Assembly: GCA_023380915.1 (NCBI GenBank)
Contig: JAMCSM010000172.1
Location: 1 to 62,360 of the forward strand
Direction of reading: 5' to 3'
DNA: 62,360 bases
Source: Actinomycetota bacterium
Lineage (GTDB): Bacteria; Actinomycetota; Humimicrobiia; Humimicrobiales; Humimicrobiaceae
A program made the position numbers and the translations under genes. Under the pieces are notes generated by a model. That model had not been told where the DNA came from. It was given only the letters and a program-made list of their open reading frames with translations, and did not search any database. This document shows, piece after piece, positions 52,369 through 61,971 of this stretch (position 1 is its first letter; every line of letters begins with the position of its first letter).

Positions 52369-53379
52369 TTACTGTCTTTTCAAGCTTCCATTTAAAAATT
52401 CCTTTGACCTGTAGCATGCTGCAAAATGACCTTCTTCCTCCTCTATTGTTGGCGGAAAAGACAAAATGCATTGTTTAATTGCAAATTTACATCTTGGAGT
52501 AAATGTGCACCCCTTAGGTAAATCTATAAGGCTTGGCGGTGTACCCTTTATAGGATGAAGCCTTTCCTTTTTTTCTTCATTTAATTTTGAAACAGAACCT
52601 ATAAGTCCGAGCGTATAAGGATGAAGAGGATTATAAAATATATTATCTATAGTAGAAAATTCTACAGGTTTTCCTGCATACATTACCATTACCCTTGCAG
52701 CATATTTCGCTATTACTCCCAGATCATGGGTAATTAAAATAACTGATGAATTTGTTTTTTTCTTTAAGGTATCAATTAATTCAAGAATTTGAGCCTGAAT
52801 TGTAACATCAAGCGCAGTTGTTGGTTCATCTGCAATTAATATGCTTGGAGAATTTGCAATTGCCATGGCAATCATAGCTCTTTGTCTCATGCCTCCGCTG
52901 AATTCATGAGGATAACTCTTTATCCTCCTTTTCCTGTCAGAAATACCAACCATATCAAGAAGATCCAGTGCCATATTATATGCCTGTTTTTTGGACACTT
53001 TCTGATGAGCTGTAATTGATTCTATTATCTGATTTCCAATACTGAAAACAGGATTTAAAGATGTCATTGGATCCTGAAAAATCATCGAAATGCGGTTTCC
53101 TCTGAAATGTTTAAGGGTATTAATCTTATATTTTAACAAATCCTGTCCATCAAAAATTATTTCTCCGCTTTCAATCTTGCCTGGAGGCACAGGAATTAAA
53201 CCAAGGATGGTTAAAGCCGTAATGCTTTTCCCTGAGCCTGTTTCCCCGACAATTCCAAGAGTTTCACCTTTCTTTAAATCAAAAGTTACACCGTCAACAG
53301 CCTTCACTATTCCAGCATCTGTATGAAAATAAGTTTTAAGATTTTTTACTTCCAGTATTATATCCGAATTATTATTCAT
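52369..53379 (-). CDS. Oligopeptide/dipeptide ABC transporter ATP-binding protein (DppD/OppD type)
   Basis: A 336-residue ABC ATPase: Walker A GETGSGKS (45-52), signature FSGGMRQRAMIAMAIA, Walker B ILIADEPTTALDVT, and the C-terminal CTFTPRCKFAIKQC motif typical of this subfamily. AGAGGTAGA precedes the ATG, which lies two bases from the permease stop. Works as a heterodimer with the DppF-type protein. Confidence 0.95.
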   Translation of the reverse strand: MNNNSDIILEVKNLKTYFHTDAGIVKAVDGVTFDLKKGETLGIVGETGSGKSITALTILGLIPVPPGKIESGEIIFDGQDLLKYKINTLKHFRGNRISMIFQDPMTSLNPVFSIGNQIIESITAHQKVSKKQAYNMALDLLDMVGISDRKRRIKSYPHEFSGGMRQRAMIAMAIANSPSILIADEPTTALDVTIQAQILELIDTLKKKTNSSVILITHDLGVIAKYAARVMVMYAGKPVEFSTIDNIFYNPLHPYTLGLIGSVSKLNEEKKERLHPIKGTPPSLIDLPKGCTFTPRCKFAIKQCILSFPPTIEEEEGHFAACYRSKEFLNGSLKRQ

Positions 53380-53381
53380 AT

Positions 53382-54332
53382 CTACCTCTTAAGCCTGGGG
53401 TCAAATGCATCTCTTAATCCGTCTCCCAATAAGACAAACCCTAATACTGCAATTAATATTGCAATTCCCGGGAAAAACATTAACCACGGAGCTGTATTGA
53501 TATAGTTGAGTGATTCTGAAAGCATTTTTCCCCAAGAAGGTGTCGGAGGCTGAACCCCCAATCCTAAAAAGGAAAGCGCTGCTTCCACTATAATGGCAGT
53601 ACCCACATTCATTGTGGAATAAACTATAATTGGGGCAAAAGAATTAGGCAGAATGTGTCTTACTATTATCCTTGAATTGCTTGCACCAAGCGCTCTTGCT
53701 GCTTCTATATATTCCTTTTCCTTTATGGACAGTATCGAACTTCTAAATAGCCTTGCAACAGATGCCCATCCTAAAATTCCTATCGCAATAAAAACATTTA
53801 ATACCCCGGGTCCAAGGATTGTCATTATTGCAATCGCACCCAGAATATAGGGGAAAGCAAAGAAAATATCAGCTACTCGCATGATTACAGCATCAGAAAC
53901 ATTTCCGAAGAATCCTGAGAGAGCTCCAAGAAACAATCCAATGGCAAGAGATATTGCAACTGCAACAACTCCAACCAGCATCGAAATTCTTGCACCGTAC
54001 AGCACGCGGCTGAAAATATCTCTGCCTAAAATATCGGTTCCAAACCAGTGCTCAAGACTTGGACCTTTTTGTGAAATTTCCTTTATCCTTTCATTAGGAT
54101 TATAGGGAGCTAAAAACGGTGAAAATACAGCAATAATTATCATAAGTATTACAATTGCAAGGCCAATCATTGCAAGTTTGTTTCTTAAAAGTCTTTTCCA
54201 CGCATCTCTATATAGCGATGATTTGCTGTATTTTTTTTCAAGTTCCTCTTCTGAAACAAGAGATTCATCAAATATTTCCTCGATATCTGAATCATTAAGA
54301 ATTTTACTTTTTTCTTCCTTAAATGGATACAT
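53382..54332 (-). CDS. Oligopeptide/dipeptide ABC transporter permease (DppC/OppC type)
   Basis: A 316-residue permease with a cytoplasmic N-tail (1-50), six membrane helices and the ATPase-contact loop EAARALGASNSRIIVRHILPN near 205-225. FGTDILGRDIFSRVLYGAR near 96-115 is the DppC hallmark. It lies two bases before dppD-type and 100 bp after the DppB-type gene. Confidence 0.95.
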   Translation of the reverse strand: MYPFKEEKSKILNDSDIEEIFDESLVSEEELEKKYSKSSLYRDAWKRLLRNKLAMIGLAIVILMIIIAVFSPFLAPYNPNERIKEISQKGPSLEHWFGTDILGRDIFSRVLYGARISMLVGVVAVAISLAIGLFLGALSGFFGNVSDAVIMRVADIFFAFPYILGAIAIMTILGPGVLNVFIAIGILGWASVARLFRSSILSIKEKEYIEAARALGASNSRIIVRHILPNSFAPIIVYSTMNVGTAIIVEAALSFLGLGVQPPTPSWGKMLSESLNYINTAPWLMFFPGIAILIAVLGFVLLGDGLRDAFDPRLKR

Positions 54333-54432
54333 TATATAATTCTTTAAAATTTTTTTTACTGTTTTAAAAATAAAATAAATTTAAAATCTTCATAAAAAAT
54401 ATTTTTAAATTTATCTGTGGATATGCAAAATT

Positions 54433-55380
54433 CTAAACATTAGCGGCACCCCCACCTTCAAGTCTGATTCTCGGATCAAGAATTGCATAAATTATATCCA
54501 CTATCAGATTTATAAAAACAAAAATTAATACTAAAACAATTGTTCCGCCAATAACTACCGGAGCATCTCTTTGCAGTATGGCAAGATAAATAGTTCTTCC
54601 AACTCCGGGCCATGCAAAAATTGTTTCAGTTAAAATTGCCCCTCCCATTAAAGTTCCAAGATCAATTCCAATATATGTTACAACAGGAATCATTGCATTT
54701 TTTAAGGCATGTTTATATATAACGGTATTATTTGATAATCCTTTTGCATATGCTGTTCTGATATAATCATTTGACATCACATCAAGCATTGTACTTCTGG
54801 TAATCCTTGCTACAAATGCTGTGGAAACTGAAGCAAGCGTAATTGCAGGCAATATATAATATCTTAAGCTTCCATCGCCCATTCCTGACATTGGAAGCCA
54901 TCCAAGTTTAAGACCAAATCCAATTTGAAGAAGCATTCCCAGCCAGTACACCGGAACACATACAAGAACAGTAGTGGAAACTGTGACAAGTACATCCAGA
55001 AATGAATATTTCCGGACGGCTGATATTATTCCGGCAATAATTCCTATAATAGTTTCAATTATTATTGCTGCCAAAGCAAGCCTGATGGAATTGGGGTAAT
55101 GTTCTGCCAGTATCGAATTAACTGACCGTCTGTATCTGTATGAAGTACCAAGATCACCTTTTGAAAGTTGTTTTATATATCTCCAGTATTGTACATAAAT
55201 GGGCTTGTCTATTCCCATTTTTTCTCTTAAATTTTGTAGTGCCTGTGGAGTAGCACCTTTTTCAAGTATTAATTTTGCAGGATCTTCCGGGATAATAAAC
55301 ATCAGCACAAAAAGCAGAATTGTTATTCCTATTATTACAGGAATAATTTGCAGTATCCTTTTAATAATATAATAAAACAT
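54433..55380 (-). CDS. Oligopeptide/dipeptide ABC transporter permease (DppB/OppB type)
   Basis: A 315-residue permease with six membrane helices, N-terminus MFYYIIKRILQIIPVIIGIT, DKPIYVQYWRYIKQLSKGDLGTSYR near 59-83, and the contact loop RTAYAKGLSNNTVIYKHALKN near 202-222. Typical DppB. The gene is separated from the binding-protein gene by 199 bp containing a perfect palindrome. Confidence 0.95.
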   Translation of the reverse strand: MFYYIIKRILQIIPVIIGITILLFVLMFIIPEDPAKLILEKGATPQALQNLREKMGIDKPIYVQYWRYIKQLSKGDLGTSYRYRRSVNSILAEHYPNSIRLALAAIIIETIIGIIAGIISAVRKYSFLDVLVTVSTTVLVCVPVYWLGMLLQIGFGLKLGWLPMSGMGDGSLRYYILPAITLASVSTAFVARITRSTMLDVMSNDYIRTAYAKGLSNNTVIYKHALKNAMIPVVTYIGIDLGTLMGGAILTETIFAWPGVGRTIYLAILQRDAPVVIGGTIVLVLIFVFINLIVDIIYAILDPRIRLEGGGAANV

Positions 55381-55499
55381 TTTTTATTTCTTAAAACTTT
55401 AAAAAATATGTTAAATATATGTAACTTATTTTAAAATATGTCATTTTATAATTTTTTTTTATTTTTACAATATTTTTTTATATTTATTCTTACATACTT

Positions 55500-55527
55500 T
55501 ATAGCCTGCACTTAAGTGCAGGCTATA
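55500..55527. terminator. Perfect 28-bp palindrome between binding-protein and permease genes
   Basis: A 12-bp perfect stem (55500-55511 with 55516-55527) closed by TTAA, 52 bases after the binding-protein stop. No immediate U-tract on the minus strand, so more likely an mRNA-stabilising or partial-termination hairpin than a full terminator. It parallels the hairpin at 7241-7272. Confidence 0.7.
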
Positions 55528-55579
55528 ATCAATTTTCCTTAAATATTTTTTAAGTATAAATACTTTGTTTGTTTGTTTC

Positions 55580-57268
55580 TTATTTATCCAGCCAAACCGG
55601 AGCTAAATTGTAATTTTCCATATTATCAAGAATGAAGTCCTTCACATATGGCTGTATTATTCTTCTGGTTCCATAGAAATAAATAGGTGCAAAAGCTGCA
55701 TCCTTAAGTATCATTTTTTCAACTTCACGGTATTTGGCAATTCTCTGATCTTTATCAACTGTGCTTCTTGCTTCTATAAGAAGTTTGTCTACTTCAGGAT
55801 TGTTATATTCAGAATAATTATCAGAAGACTTGGAATAAAATAACGGATACAGGAAGTTATCCATTGTCGGATAATCAGCCAGCCATCCAAGTCTGTAAAA
55901 TATTATTTCTCCAGCTTTTGCCTTTTCAAGCATTGTTCCCCATTCAAAGCCTTCTACTTCTATCTTGATGCCTATTTTAGCTGCATCAGCCTGAATAGCT
56001 TCTGCAATTTTTTCATGACCTGCACCGGTGTTATACCCTAAGTTCAAAACAGGCAGATCCTTACCTTCGGGATAGCCTGCTTCAGCTAATTTTGCTTTTG
56101 CTTTTTCAAGATCAAATGTAAATTCCATTGCATTTTCCTGAAATCCGGGAATTCCAGGCGGAACAAAACCTGTTGCCGGAGTTGAAACACCTTCACTTAT
56201 TATTTCGCATATATTTTGCCTGTCAATCATATAGTTAATAGCTTCTCTTAAAGCAAGATTATCCTTGAAGGGTTCTGCATTAAGATTCATTCCATAATAA
56301 TACAATCCAAGCATTGGATGAACTATAACTCCGTCCTTCCACTTTGGATCAGCTTGAGTAGCTTTCACCTGTCCTACAGGAATTTCTGTATATTCAAGAT
56401 TTCCTGCCTGAAATTCAAGAAATGCAGTCTGCTCGTCAGGGATAATAACATACTTTGCACCGTCAAGGTAAGTTTTCTGGCCATAATAATCATCATTTCT
56501 TACAAGGTCAACATACTGATCATGTTCCCATTTTACAAATTTAAACGGACCAGTTCCATCCGGCATTTCTCCAGCCTTATCCCCTGCTTTCTCTATGCTT
56601 TCCTTATTTACCGGATAAAAAGCAACATGGCCAAGGGTATTAATAAAATCAGAATAAGGATATTTTAAAATAACCTGAAAACTGTAATCATCAAGAGCTT
56701 TCATTCCTTTAAGCTCTGTTGCAGTTCCATCCTGGCATTCATCATATCCTACAACCGGTGATAAATGATAAGCAAGATATGAAGCAGTATCTTTAAGAGC
56801 AAGCCTTGTCCAGGAATAAACAAAATCTTCTGCTTTCAGCTCTTTGCCGCTATGGAATTTCACTCCCTTTTTAATATAGAAAGTATAAGTTAAACCATCA
56901 TCGCTTACCTCATATTTTTCACAAAGTTTGGGTTTTGTTTCAAGAGTTTGGGGATCATAAGTAAATAAACCATCCCAAATTTGTCTGACTATCTGAATAC
57001 CTTCACTTTCATAAGCATTTGGTGGGTCAAGAGAAACAGGCTCATTTATATGCAGTCTCATTATTCCGCCTGTTTTTGGCTGTCCTGCTGCAGTTGTGGT
57101 ACTTTCTTCCGCTGCTGTTGTTTCTCCTGCCGTTGTTTCGGCTGCTGTAGTTTCAGCACCTGATGTTGTTGTTTGTCCTGCAGGTTTACAACCGGTAAAT
57201 AAAGTTACAACCAGAGAAGAAATTACTATAAAGGCGATCAGTAAAAATAAAGCTTTTTTATTTTGCAT
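55580..57268 (-). CDS. Oligopeptide/dipeptide ABC transporter substrate-binding lipoprotein
   Basis: A 562-residue SBP family 5 (DppA/OppA-like) protein. Lipoprotein signal with Cys27 (LFTGC), a Thr/Ala/Glu-rich spacer (30-62), then GGIMRLHINEPVSLDPPNAYES, YTFYIKKGVKFHSGKELKAEDFVYSW and FRLGWLADYP-like family motifs. It binds peptides or similar ligands outside the cell. AAAGGAGG lies five bases before the ATG. The same type of spacer occurs in the sugar-binding protein at 7285-8343. Confidence 0.94.
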   Translation of the reverse strand: MQNKKALFLLIAFIVISSLVVTLFTGCKPAGQTTTSGAETTAAETTAGETTAAEESTTTAAGQPKTGGIMRLHINEPVSLDPPNAYESEGIQIVRQIWDGLFTYDPQTLETKPKLCEKYEVSDDGLTYTFYIKKGVKFHSGKELKAEDFVYSWTRLALKDTASYLAYHLSPVVGYDECQDGTATELKGMKALDDYSFQVILKYPYSDFINTLGHVAFYPVNKESIEKAGDKAGEMPDGTGPFKFVKWEHDQYVDLVRNDDYYGQKTYLDGAKYVIIPDEQTAFLEFQAGNLEYTEIPVGQVKATQADPKWKDGVIVHPMLGLYYYGMNLNAEPFKDNLALREAINYMIDRQNICEIISEGVSTPATGFVPPGIPGFQENAMEFTFDLEKAKAKLAEAGYPEGKDLPVLNLGYNTGAGHEKIAEAIQADAAKIGIKIEVEGFEWGTMLEKAKAGEIIFYRLGWLADYPTMDNFLYPLFYSKSSDNYSEYNNPEVDKLLIEARSTVDKDQRIAKYREVEKMILKDAAFAPIYFYGTRRIIQPYVKDFILDNMENYNLAPVWLDK

Positions 57269-57392
57269 ACATCCTCCTTTTTTCCTGCCGGATTCTAATT
57301 TTAATTTATTTCCGGTTAGAATTTTAAAAAATTTAATAAAAATTATGTTTCCAAAAAATAAATAATTAATTAAAAATTATTGATGTATGAAA

Positions 57393-57629
57393 TTACTTTT
57401 GAAAAATAAAGAGTAAAATTGATGTTATCCCAAAAAGGACTCCTAAAATAACAGTTATTCTGTCAAGATTTTTTTCAACGATTCCTGATCCGTCAAAAGT
57501 TTCTACCATGCCTGAAAATAACCCTGATATTCCTCCGCCTTTTCCTGAATGAAGTAAGATTAACAATACCATGCCAAGACTTGCAATCATATGAACCGCA
57601 AACAATATGTTAAGAAACACTGAACCCAT
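57393..57629 (-). CDS. secG: Preprotein translocase subunit SecG
   Basis: A 78-residue protein with two membrane helices (about 5-24 and 56-75) around the conserved LILLHSGKGGGISGLFSG, diagnostic of SecG. It assists SecYE in protein export. GAAGGATTT precedes the ATG. The position after gpmI and tpiA is common in Gram-positive and related bacteria. Confidence 0.95.
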   Translation of the reverse strand: MGSVFLNILFAVHMIASLGMVLLILLHSGKGGGISGLFSGMVETFDGSGIVEKNLDRITVILGVLFGITSILLFIFQK

Positions 57630-57799
57630 ATAAATCCTTCTCTATGATGTATTTACAATGTTTACTGAAAAATTAAATAATTTAATAAAACTTTTAAGTA
57701 AGATATTATAGCAAATACAATTCAAATTCAAATAATAAAATGTATTTTATCCTTTATTTAATAAATTTAATATCAATAATTAGCAAAATTAATTCTTTT

Positions 57800-59365
57800 T
57801 TATTGAGTTTCATCAGACAGCAAGGAATTACCTGTCATTTCAACAGGTTTTTTAATGCCGAAAATGTCCAGAATGGTTGGTGCAATATCTCCTAATTTTA
57901 AATTCTCATAATCAGTTCTTATTTTGCTGCAGTTCTCATCACAAATTATAAAGGGCACCTGTGATGTTGTGTGCGCAGTAACAATATTTTTTGTAACAGA
58001 GCAAATCATTTCTTCCGCGTTGCCATGATCGGCTGTAATTATGGCAAGTCCTCCAACATAAATAAGTGCGTTAACTACCAGACCCACGCATGCATCAACA
58101 GCTTCCACTGCGGTTATTGCAGAATCCATATATCCTGAATGACCCACCATATCAGCATTGGCATAATTTAAAACAATAAAATCATATATATCTTCATTGA
58201 TCTTCTCAATGACTTTTTCCGTAACCTCGTAAGCACTCATCTGCGGACGCAAATCATATGTTTTTACTGAAGCCGTGGGAATTAAAATCCTGTCTTCATT
58301 TTTAAAAGGCTCTTCTTTCCCACCGTTGAAAAAAAATGAAACATGAGGATATTTATCTGTTTCGGAAATCCTTAATTGCCTTATCCCGTGTTTTGACAGA
58401 ACTTCTCCAAGTGTATTTTTCACTCTTTCCTGGGGAAAAGCAACCGGTGCATCAAATCTGTCATCATAATTAGTCATACAAACAAAAAATGTTTCAGGAG
58501 AATTTATCCCTCTGTCAAAATGTTCAAAATCCTTTGAAATAAATGCACTGGTAAGCTGTCTTGTCCGGTCAGGACGGAAATTAAAAAAAATTACTGAATC
58601 CTTATCCTTAATTTTGGATTTTTGAGAATTCTTAACCTTAACAGCACAAGGTTCTATAAATTCATCAGACACTCCCTTATCATAAAAATAATTTATGGCA
58701 GCAACTACATTTTCAAATTCCTGAACTGATCTGTTTACAAGCAAATCATATGTCTTTCTGATCCTGTGCCAGTTATTGTCCCTGTCAAGGGAATAATACC
58801 TTCCGCATAAAGTTGCTATTTCGCCGGCTTTTAAATCTTTCAATAAATTTTCAATATCATTTATATAATTTTTTGCGCTCATTGGAAAAACATCACGGCC
58901 GTCAGTAAAAGCATGGATATAAAAATCATTGATTCCATTTTTTACTGCCATCTTTGCAAGTTCCTTTAAGTGGTCAATATGGCTATGTACTCCTCCGTCA
59001 GACACGCAACCCATAAGATGAAGAGAGCTGTTATTTTTTCTTACATTATTAAAAGCTTTTAAAAAAGCAGAATTTTTATAAAAATCCCCGTTTTTTATTG
59101 AACAAGTTATTTTAGTATAATCCTGCATAACTATTCTTCCTGCACCTATATTTAAATGTCCTACTTCTGAGTTACCCATCTGTCCTTCAGGAAGCCCTAC
59201 CATTGTACCGGAAGCATTCAGTCTTGTACCTGGATAAAATCTTGTGTAATAATCAATATTTGAGGTTAATGCCTGATATATCGCATTACCTCTTTTTCTT
59301 TCAGAAATACCCCATCCATCCATAATGATAAGACAAACAGGTCTTTTTATATTTTTTTTAATCAT
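57800..59365 (-). CDS. gpmI: 2,3-bisphosphoglycerate-independent phosphoglycerate mutase (second copy)
   Basis: A 521-residue alkaline-phosphatase superfamily enzyme: IIMDGWGIS (first metal Asp), QMGNSEVGHLNIGAG with the phosphorylated Ser, GRYYSLDRDNNWHR, NFRPDRTRQ, and TADHGNAEEM near the C-terminus. All expected metal and substrate residues are seen. The usual DGRDVPP reads DGRDVFP here. It interconverts 3- and 2-phosphoglycerate using manganese. It lies 6 bp after another full gpmI, which is unusual. Confidence 0.95.
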   Translation of the reverse strand: MIKKNIKRPVCLIIMDGWGISERKRGNAIYQALTSNIDYYTRFYPGTRLNASGTMVGLPEGQMGNSEVGHLNIGAGRIVMQDYTKITCSIKNGDFYKNSAFLKAFNNVRKNNSSLHLMGCVSDGGVHSHIDHLKELAKMAVKNGINDFYIHAFTDGRDVFPMSAKNYINDIENLLKDLKAGEIATLCGRYYSLDRDNNWHRIRKTYDLLVNRSVQEFENVVAAINYFYDKGVSDEFIEPCAVKVKNSQKSKIKDKDSVIFFNFRPDRTRQLTSAFISKDFEHFDRGINSPETFFVCMTNYDDRFDAPVAFPQERVKNTLGEVLSKHGIRQLRISETDKYPHVSFFFNGGKEEPFKNEDRILIPTASVKTYDLRPQMSAYEVTEKVIEKINEDIYDFIVLNYANADMVGHSGYMDSAITAVEAVDACVGLVVNALIYVGGLAIITADHGNAEEMICSVTKNIVTAHTTSQVPFIICDENCSKIRTDYENLKLGDIAPTILDIFGIKKPVEMTGNSLLSDETQ

Positions 59366-59371
59366 ACTTAA

Positions 59372-60955
59372 TTATTTCCAGCTTTTAATTAACGATATTC
59401 CTGTCATTTCCTGAGGTTTTTTAATTTTCATGAGCTCAAGTATGGTTGGCGCAATATCACATAATTTAGGACTTTCTTCTTCGCCGTTAAGTTCTTTGAC
59501 ATCACTGCTGCATAATATAAAAGGAACTCTTGAAGTAGTATGAGCTGTCATAGGACATTGCATTTCAGGATTTATCATTTCTTCTGCATTACCATGATCT
59601 GCTGTAATAATTGCTGTTCCGCCAACTTCATTGATTTCATTTACAATCCTTCCAATACATTTGTCCACCGCTTCTATTGCTTTTACTGCAGGTTCAAAAA
59701 ATCCCGTATGACCTACCATATCAGGATTTGCAAAATTAACTATTATTAACTGATAAATATTTTCCTTTATCTTTTCTATTAATTTATCCGTAACTTCATA
59801 AGCGCTCATTTCAGGCTTTAAATCATAAGTTGGCACTTTCGGAGAAGGAATTAATATTCTGTCTTCACCAGGATTAGGTTTTTCAACTCCTCCATTAAAG
59901 AAAAAAGTAACATGAGCATATTTTTCTGTTTCAGCAATTCTTAGCTGTCTGAGGTTATTCTTTGAAATAACCTCACCTAATGTATTTACAATATCTTTAG
60001 CAGGATAAGCAATATAAACATTGGGAACACTATTAAATTTTATATCATATTCAGTCATGCATACAAAAACAATATTTTCAGGGGCAGCATTACCGCGGTC
60101 AAACTCCTGAAAATCTCTGTAAATAAAGCTTCTGGAAATTTCCCTTGCCCTGTCAGGCCTGAAGTTAAAAAAGATAATGGAATCATTGGATTTTATTTTT
60201 GCCATATCTTCATCAATAACATCTATACACGCAGGGATTACAAATTCATCATCAATATTATCTTTGTAAGATTTTTTAATAAGTTCTTCTGCATTATTAA
60301 AATGTTCTCCGTTACGATACACAAGATTATCATATGCTTTTTTAACTCTTTCCCATCTGTTATCCCTGTCCATGGCATAATACCTGCCGCAAACTGTTGC
60401 AAGATTCCCATATCCGGCTGAGTCCATATATTTTTTAATTTCAATTAAATAAGTAAGAGCACATCTGGGAGGAACATCCCTGCCGTCAAGAAAAGCATGA
60501 ATGAATAAATTTTTTATATTATTTTGCGCAGCAAGGTTTATTAAAGCTTTTAAATGGTTGATATGGCTGTGAACACCACCATCGGACAAGAGTCCCATCA
60601 AATGAAGTGAAGAATTATTTTTCTTTACATTATTTATTGCAGCAGTAAAAGCTTCTTTGTGAAAAAATTTTCCAAGTTCAATAGAACGGGTTATTTTTGT
60701 AAGATCCTGATATACTATTCTTCCTGCACCAATATTTAAATGTCCTACTTCTGAATTGCCCATCTGTCCTTCAGGAAGCCCTACTGCCAGCCCTGATGCT
60801 GATAATAAAGTATTTGGATAATTTTTCAAATAACCGTCCATATTTGGTTTATTTGCAGAAAAAATTGCATTTCCTGTTTTAACTTTTGAAATTCCCCAGC
60901 CGTCAAGGATAATAAGACAAACGGGATATTTAATTTTTTTATTTAAGCTTTCCAT
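59372..60955 (-). CDS. gpmI: 2,3-bisphosphoglycerate-independent phosphoglycerate mutase (first copy)
   Basis: A 527-residue GpmI: LIILDGWGIS, QMGNSEVGHLNIGAG with the catalytic Ser, HAFLDGRDVPP, GRYYAMDRDNRWER, FNFRPDRARE and TADHGNAEEM. Full-length with all active-site residues. It is related to the downstream copy along its whole length, consistent with an old tandem duplication. It follows tpiA by 72 bp in a glycolytic operon pgk-tpiA-gpmI-gpmI-secG. Confidence 0.95.
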   Translation of the reverse strand: MESLNKKIKYPVCLIILDGWGISKVKTGNAIFSANKPNMDGYLKNYPNTLLSASGLAVGLPEGQMGNSEVGHLNIGAGRIVYQDLTKITRSIELGKFFHKEAFTAAINNVKKNNSSLHLMGLLSDGGVHSHINHLKALINLAAQNNIKNLFIHAFLDGRDVPPRCALTYLIEIKKYMDSAGYGNLATVCGRYYAMDRDNRWERVKKAYDNLVYRNGEHFNNAEELIKKSYKDNIDDEFVIPACIDVIDEDMAKIKSNDSIIFFNFRPDRAREISRSFIYRDFQEFDRGNAAPENIVFVCMTEYDIKFNSVPNVYIAYPAKDIVNTLGEVISKNNLRQLRIAETEKYAHVTFFFNGGVEKPNPGEDRILIPSPKVPTYDLKPEMSAYEVTDKLIEKIKENIYQLIIVNFANPDMVGHTGFFEPAVKAIEAVDKCIGRIVNEINEVGGTAIITADHGNAEEMINPEMQCPMTAHTTSRVPFILCSSDVKELNGEEESPKLCDIAPTILELMKIKKPQEMTGISLIKSWK

Positions 60956-61027
60956 TAAATTCTTTTTAGTTTTTTATTTATGTTTTTTATTTGAAAAAAT
61001 CCATAAATGTATTTTCACTTAATCACT

Positions 61028-61798
61028 TCAGTAATTAACAATAGCTAAAAAATCATCAACTTTAATGCTTGCTCCTCCAACAAGAGCGCCGTCTATGTCA
61101 GGCATCATCATCAGTTCCCCTATATTTGAAGGTTTCACGCTTCCGCCATACTGTATAATCAGGTTTTCTGCAGTTTTGCTGCCATATAATATGCTTATTT
61201 CATTTCTGATTGCCATGCACATTTCATTTGCATCTTTTGGAGTTGCATTTCTTCCGGTACCGATTGCCCATATCGGCTCATAAGCAATGGTAAGATTATT
61301 GATTTTATCTGCCGTTATATCTTTTAAGTCTTTTCTTATTTGTCCTATTGTAAAATCAATTGCTCTGCCTTCTTCTCTGATTTTTAAAGTTTCACCAACA
61401 CAAAGAATCGGTTTGATTTCATATTTGAATGCGGTTTTCAGCTTTTTATTGACAGACTCATCTGTTTCTCCAAAAAGCTCTCTTCTTTCACTGTGGCCGA
61501 TTATTACATATTCAACTCCAAGAGCTTTCAGCATTTGAGGTGATACTTCTCCGGTATATGCACCATTATCTTCAAAATACATGTTTTGTGCCCCAACTTT
61601 TATTTTCATCTTTATATTTTTCTTACTTTCATCTTCAAGTACAAGGATAACGCTTCTTATGGAAGTAAAAGAGGGACAAACTGCTATTTTAATATTATTT
61701 TTATTTTCAATTTTATAGCTTAGTTCCTCTATAAACTTAATTGCTTCCATATGATTTAAATTCATTTTCCAGTTTCCTGCAATAAACGGGGTTCTCAT
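61028..61798 (-). CDS. tpiA: Triosephosphate isomerase
   Basis: A 256-residue TIM: NWKMN with catalytic Lys11, IIGHSERRELFGET with the electrophilic His, AYEPIWAIGTG with the catalytic Glu, and YGGSVKPSN and GALVGGASI phosphate-binding loops. It interconverts dihydroxyacetone phosphate and glyceraldehyde 3-phosphate. AAGGAG lies 11 bases before the ATG. Confidence 0.98.
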   Translation of the reverse strand: MRTPFIAGNWKMNLNHMEAIKFIEELSYKIENKNNIKIAVCPSFTSIRSVILVLEDESKKNIKMKIKVGAQNMYFEDNGAYTGEVSPQMLKALGVEYVIIGHSERRELFGETDESVNKKLKTAFKYEIKPILCVGETLKIREEGRAIDFTIGQIRKDLKDITADKINNLTIAYEPIWAIGTGRNATPKDANEMCMAIRNEISILYGSKTAENLIIQYGGSVKPSNIGELMMMPDIDGALVGGASIKVDDFLAIVNY

Positions 61799-61903
61799 AT
61801 ATGTGTCATCTCCTTATAAAATAATTTTTTAAAAAATATTTTTTAAGTAAAACTGCATAATGCATATAAAAATAAAGCCTGTTATCAGTAAGAAAACAAT
61901 AAT

Positions 61904-61950
61904 AAAAACCTGGCAGGAAATAATTGCAAGTTTTGTATTCCCAACCAGGC
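61904..61950 (-). terminator. Intrinsic terminator after pgk
   Basis: On the minus strand CCTGG and an inner GGGAA pair with TTCCT and CCAGG (61909-61950), followed by TTTTTATT. It lies 22 bases after the pgk stop and before tpiA, so it may separate or attenuate transcription between them. Confidence 0.6.
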
Positions 61951-61971
61951 TTTAATATTTTTGAAAAAATA

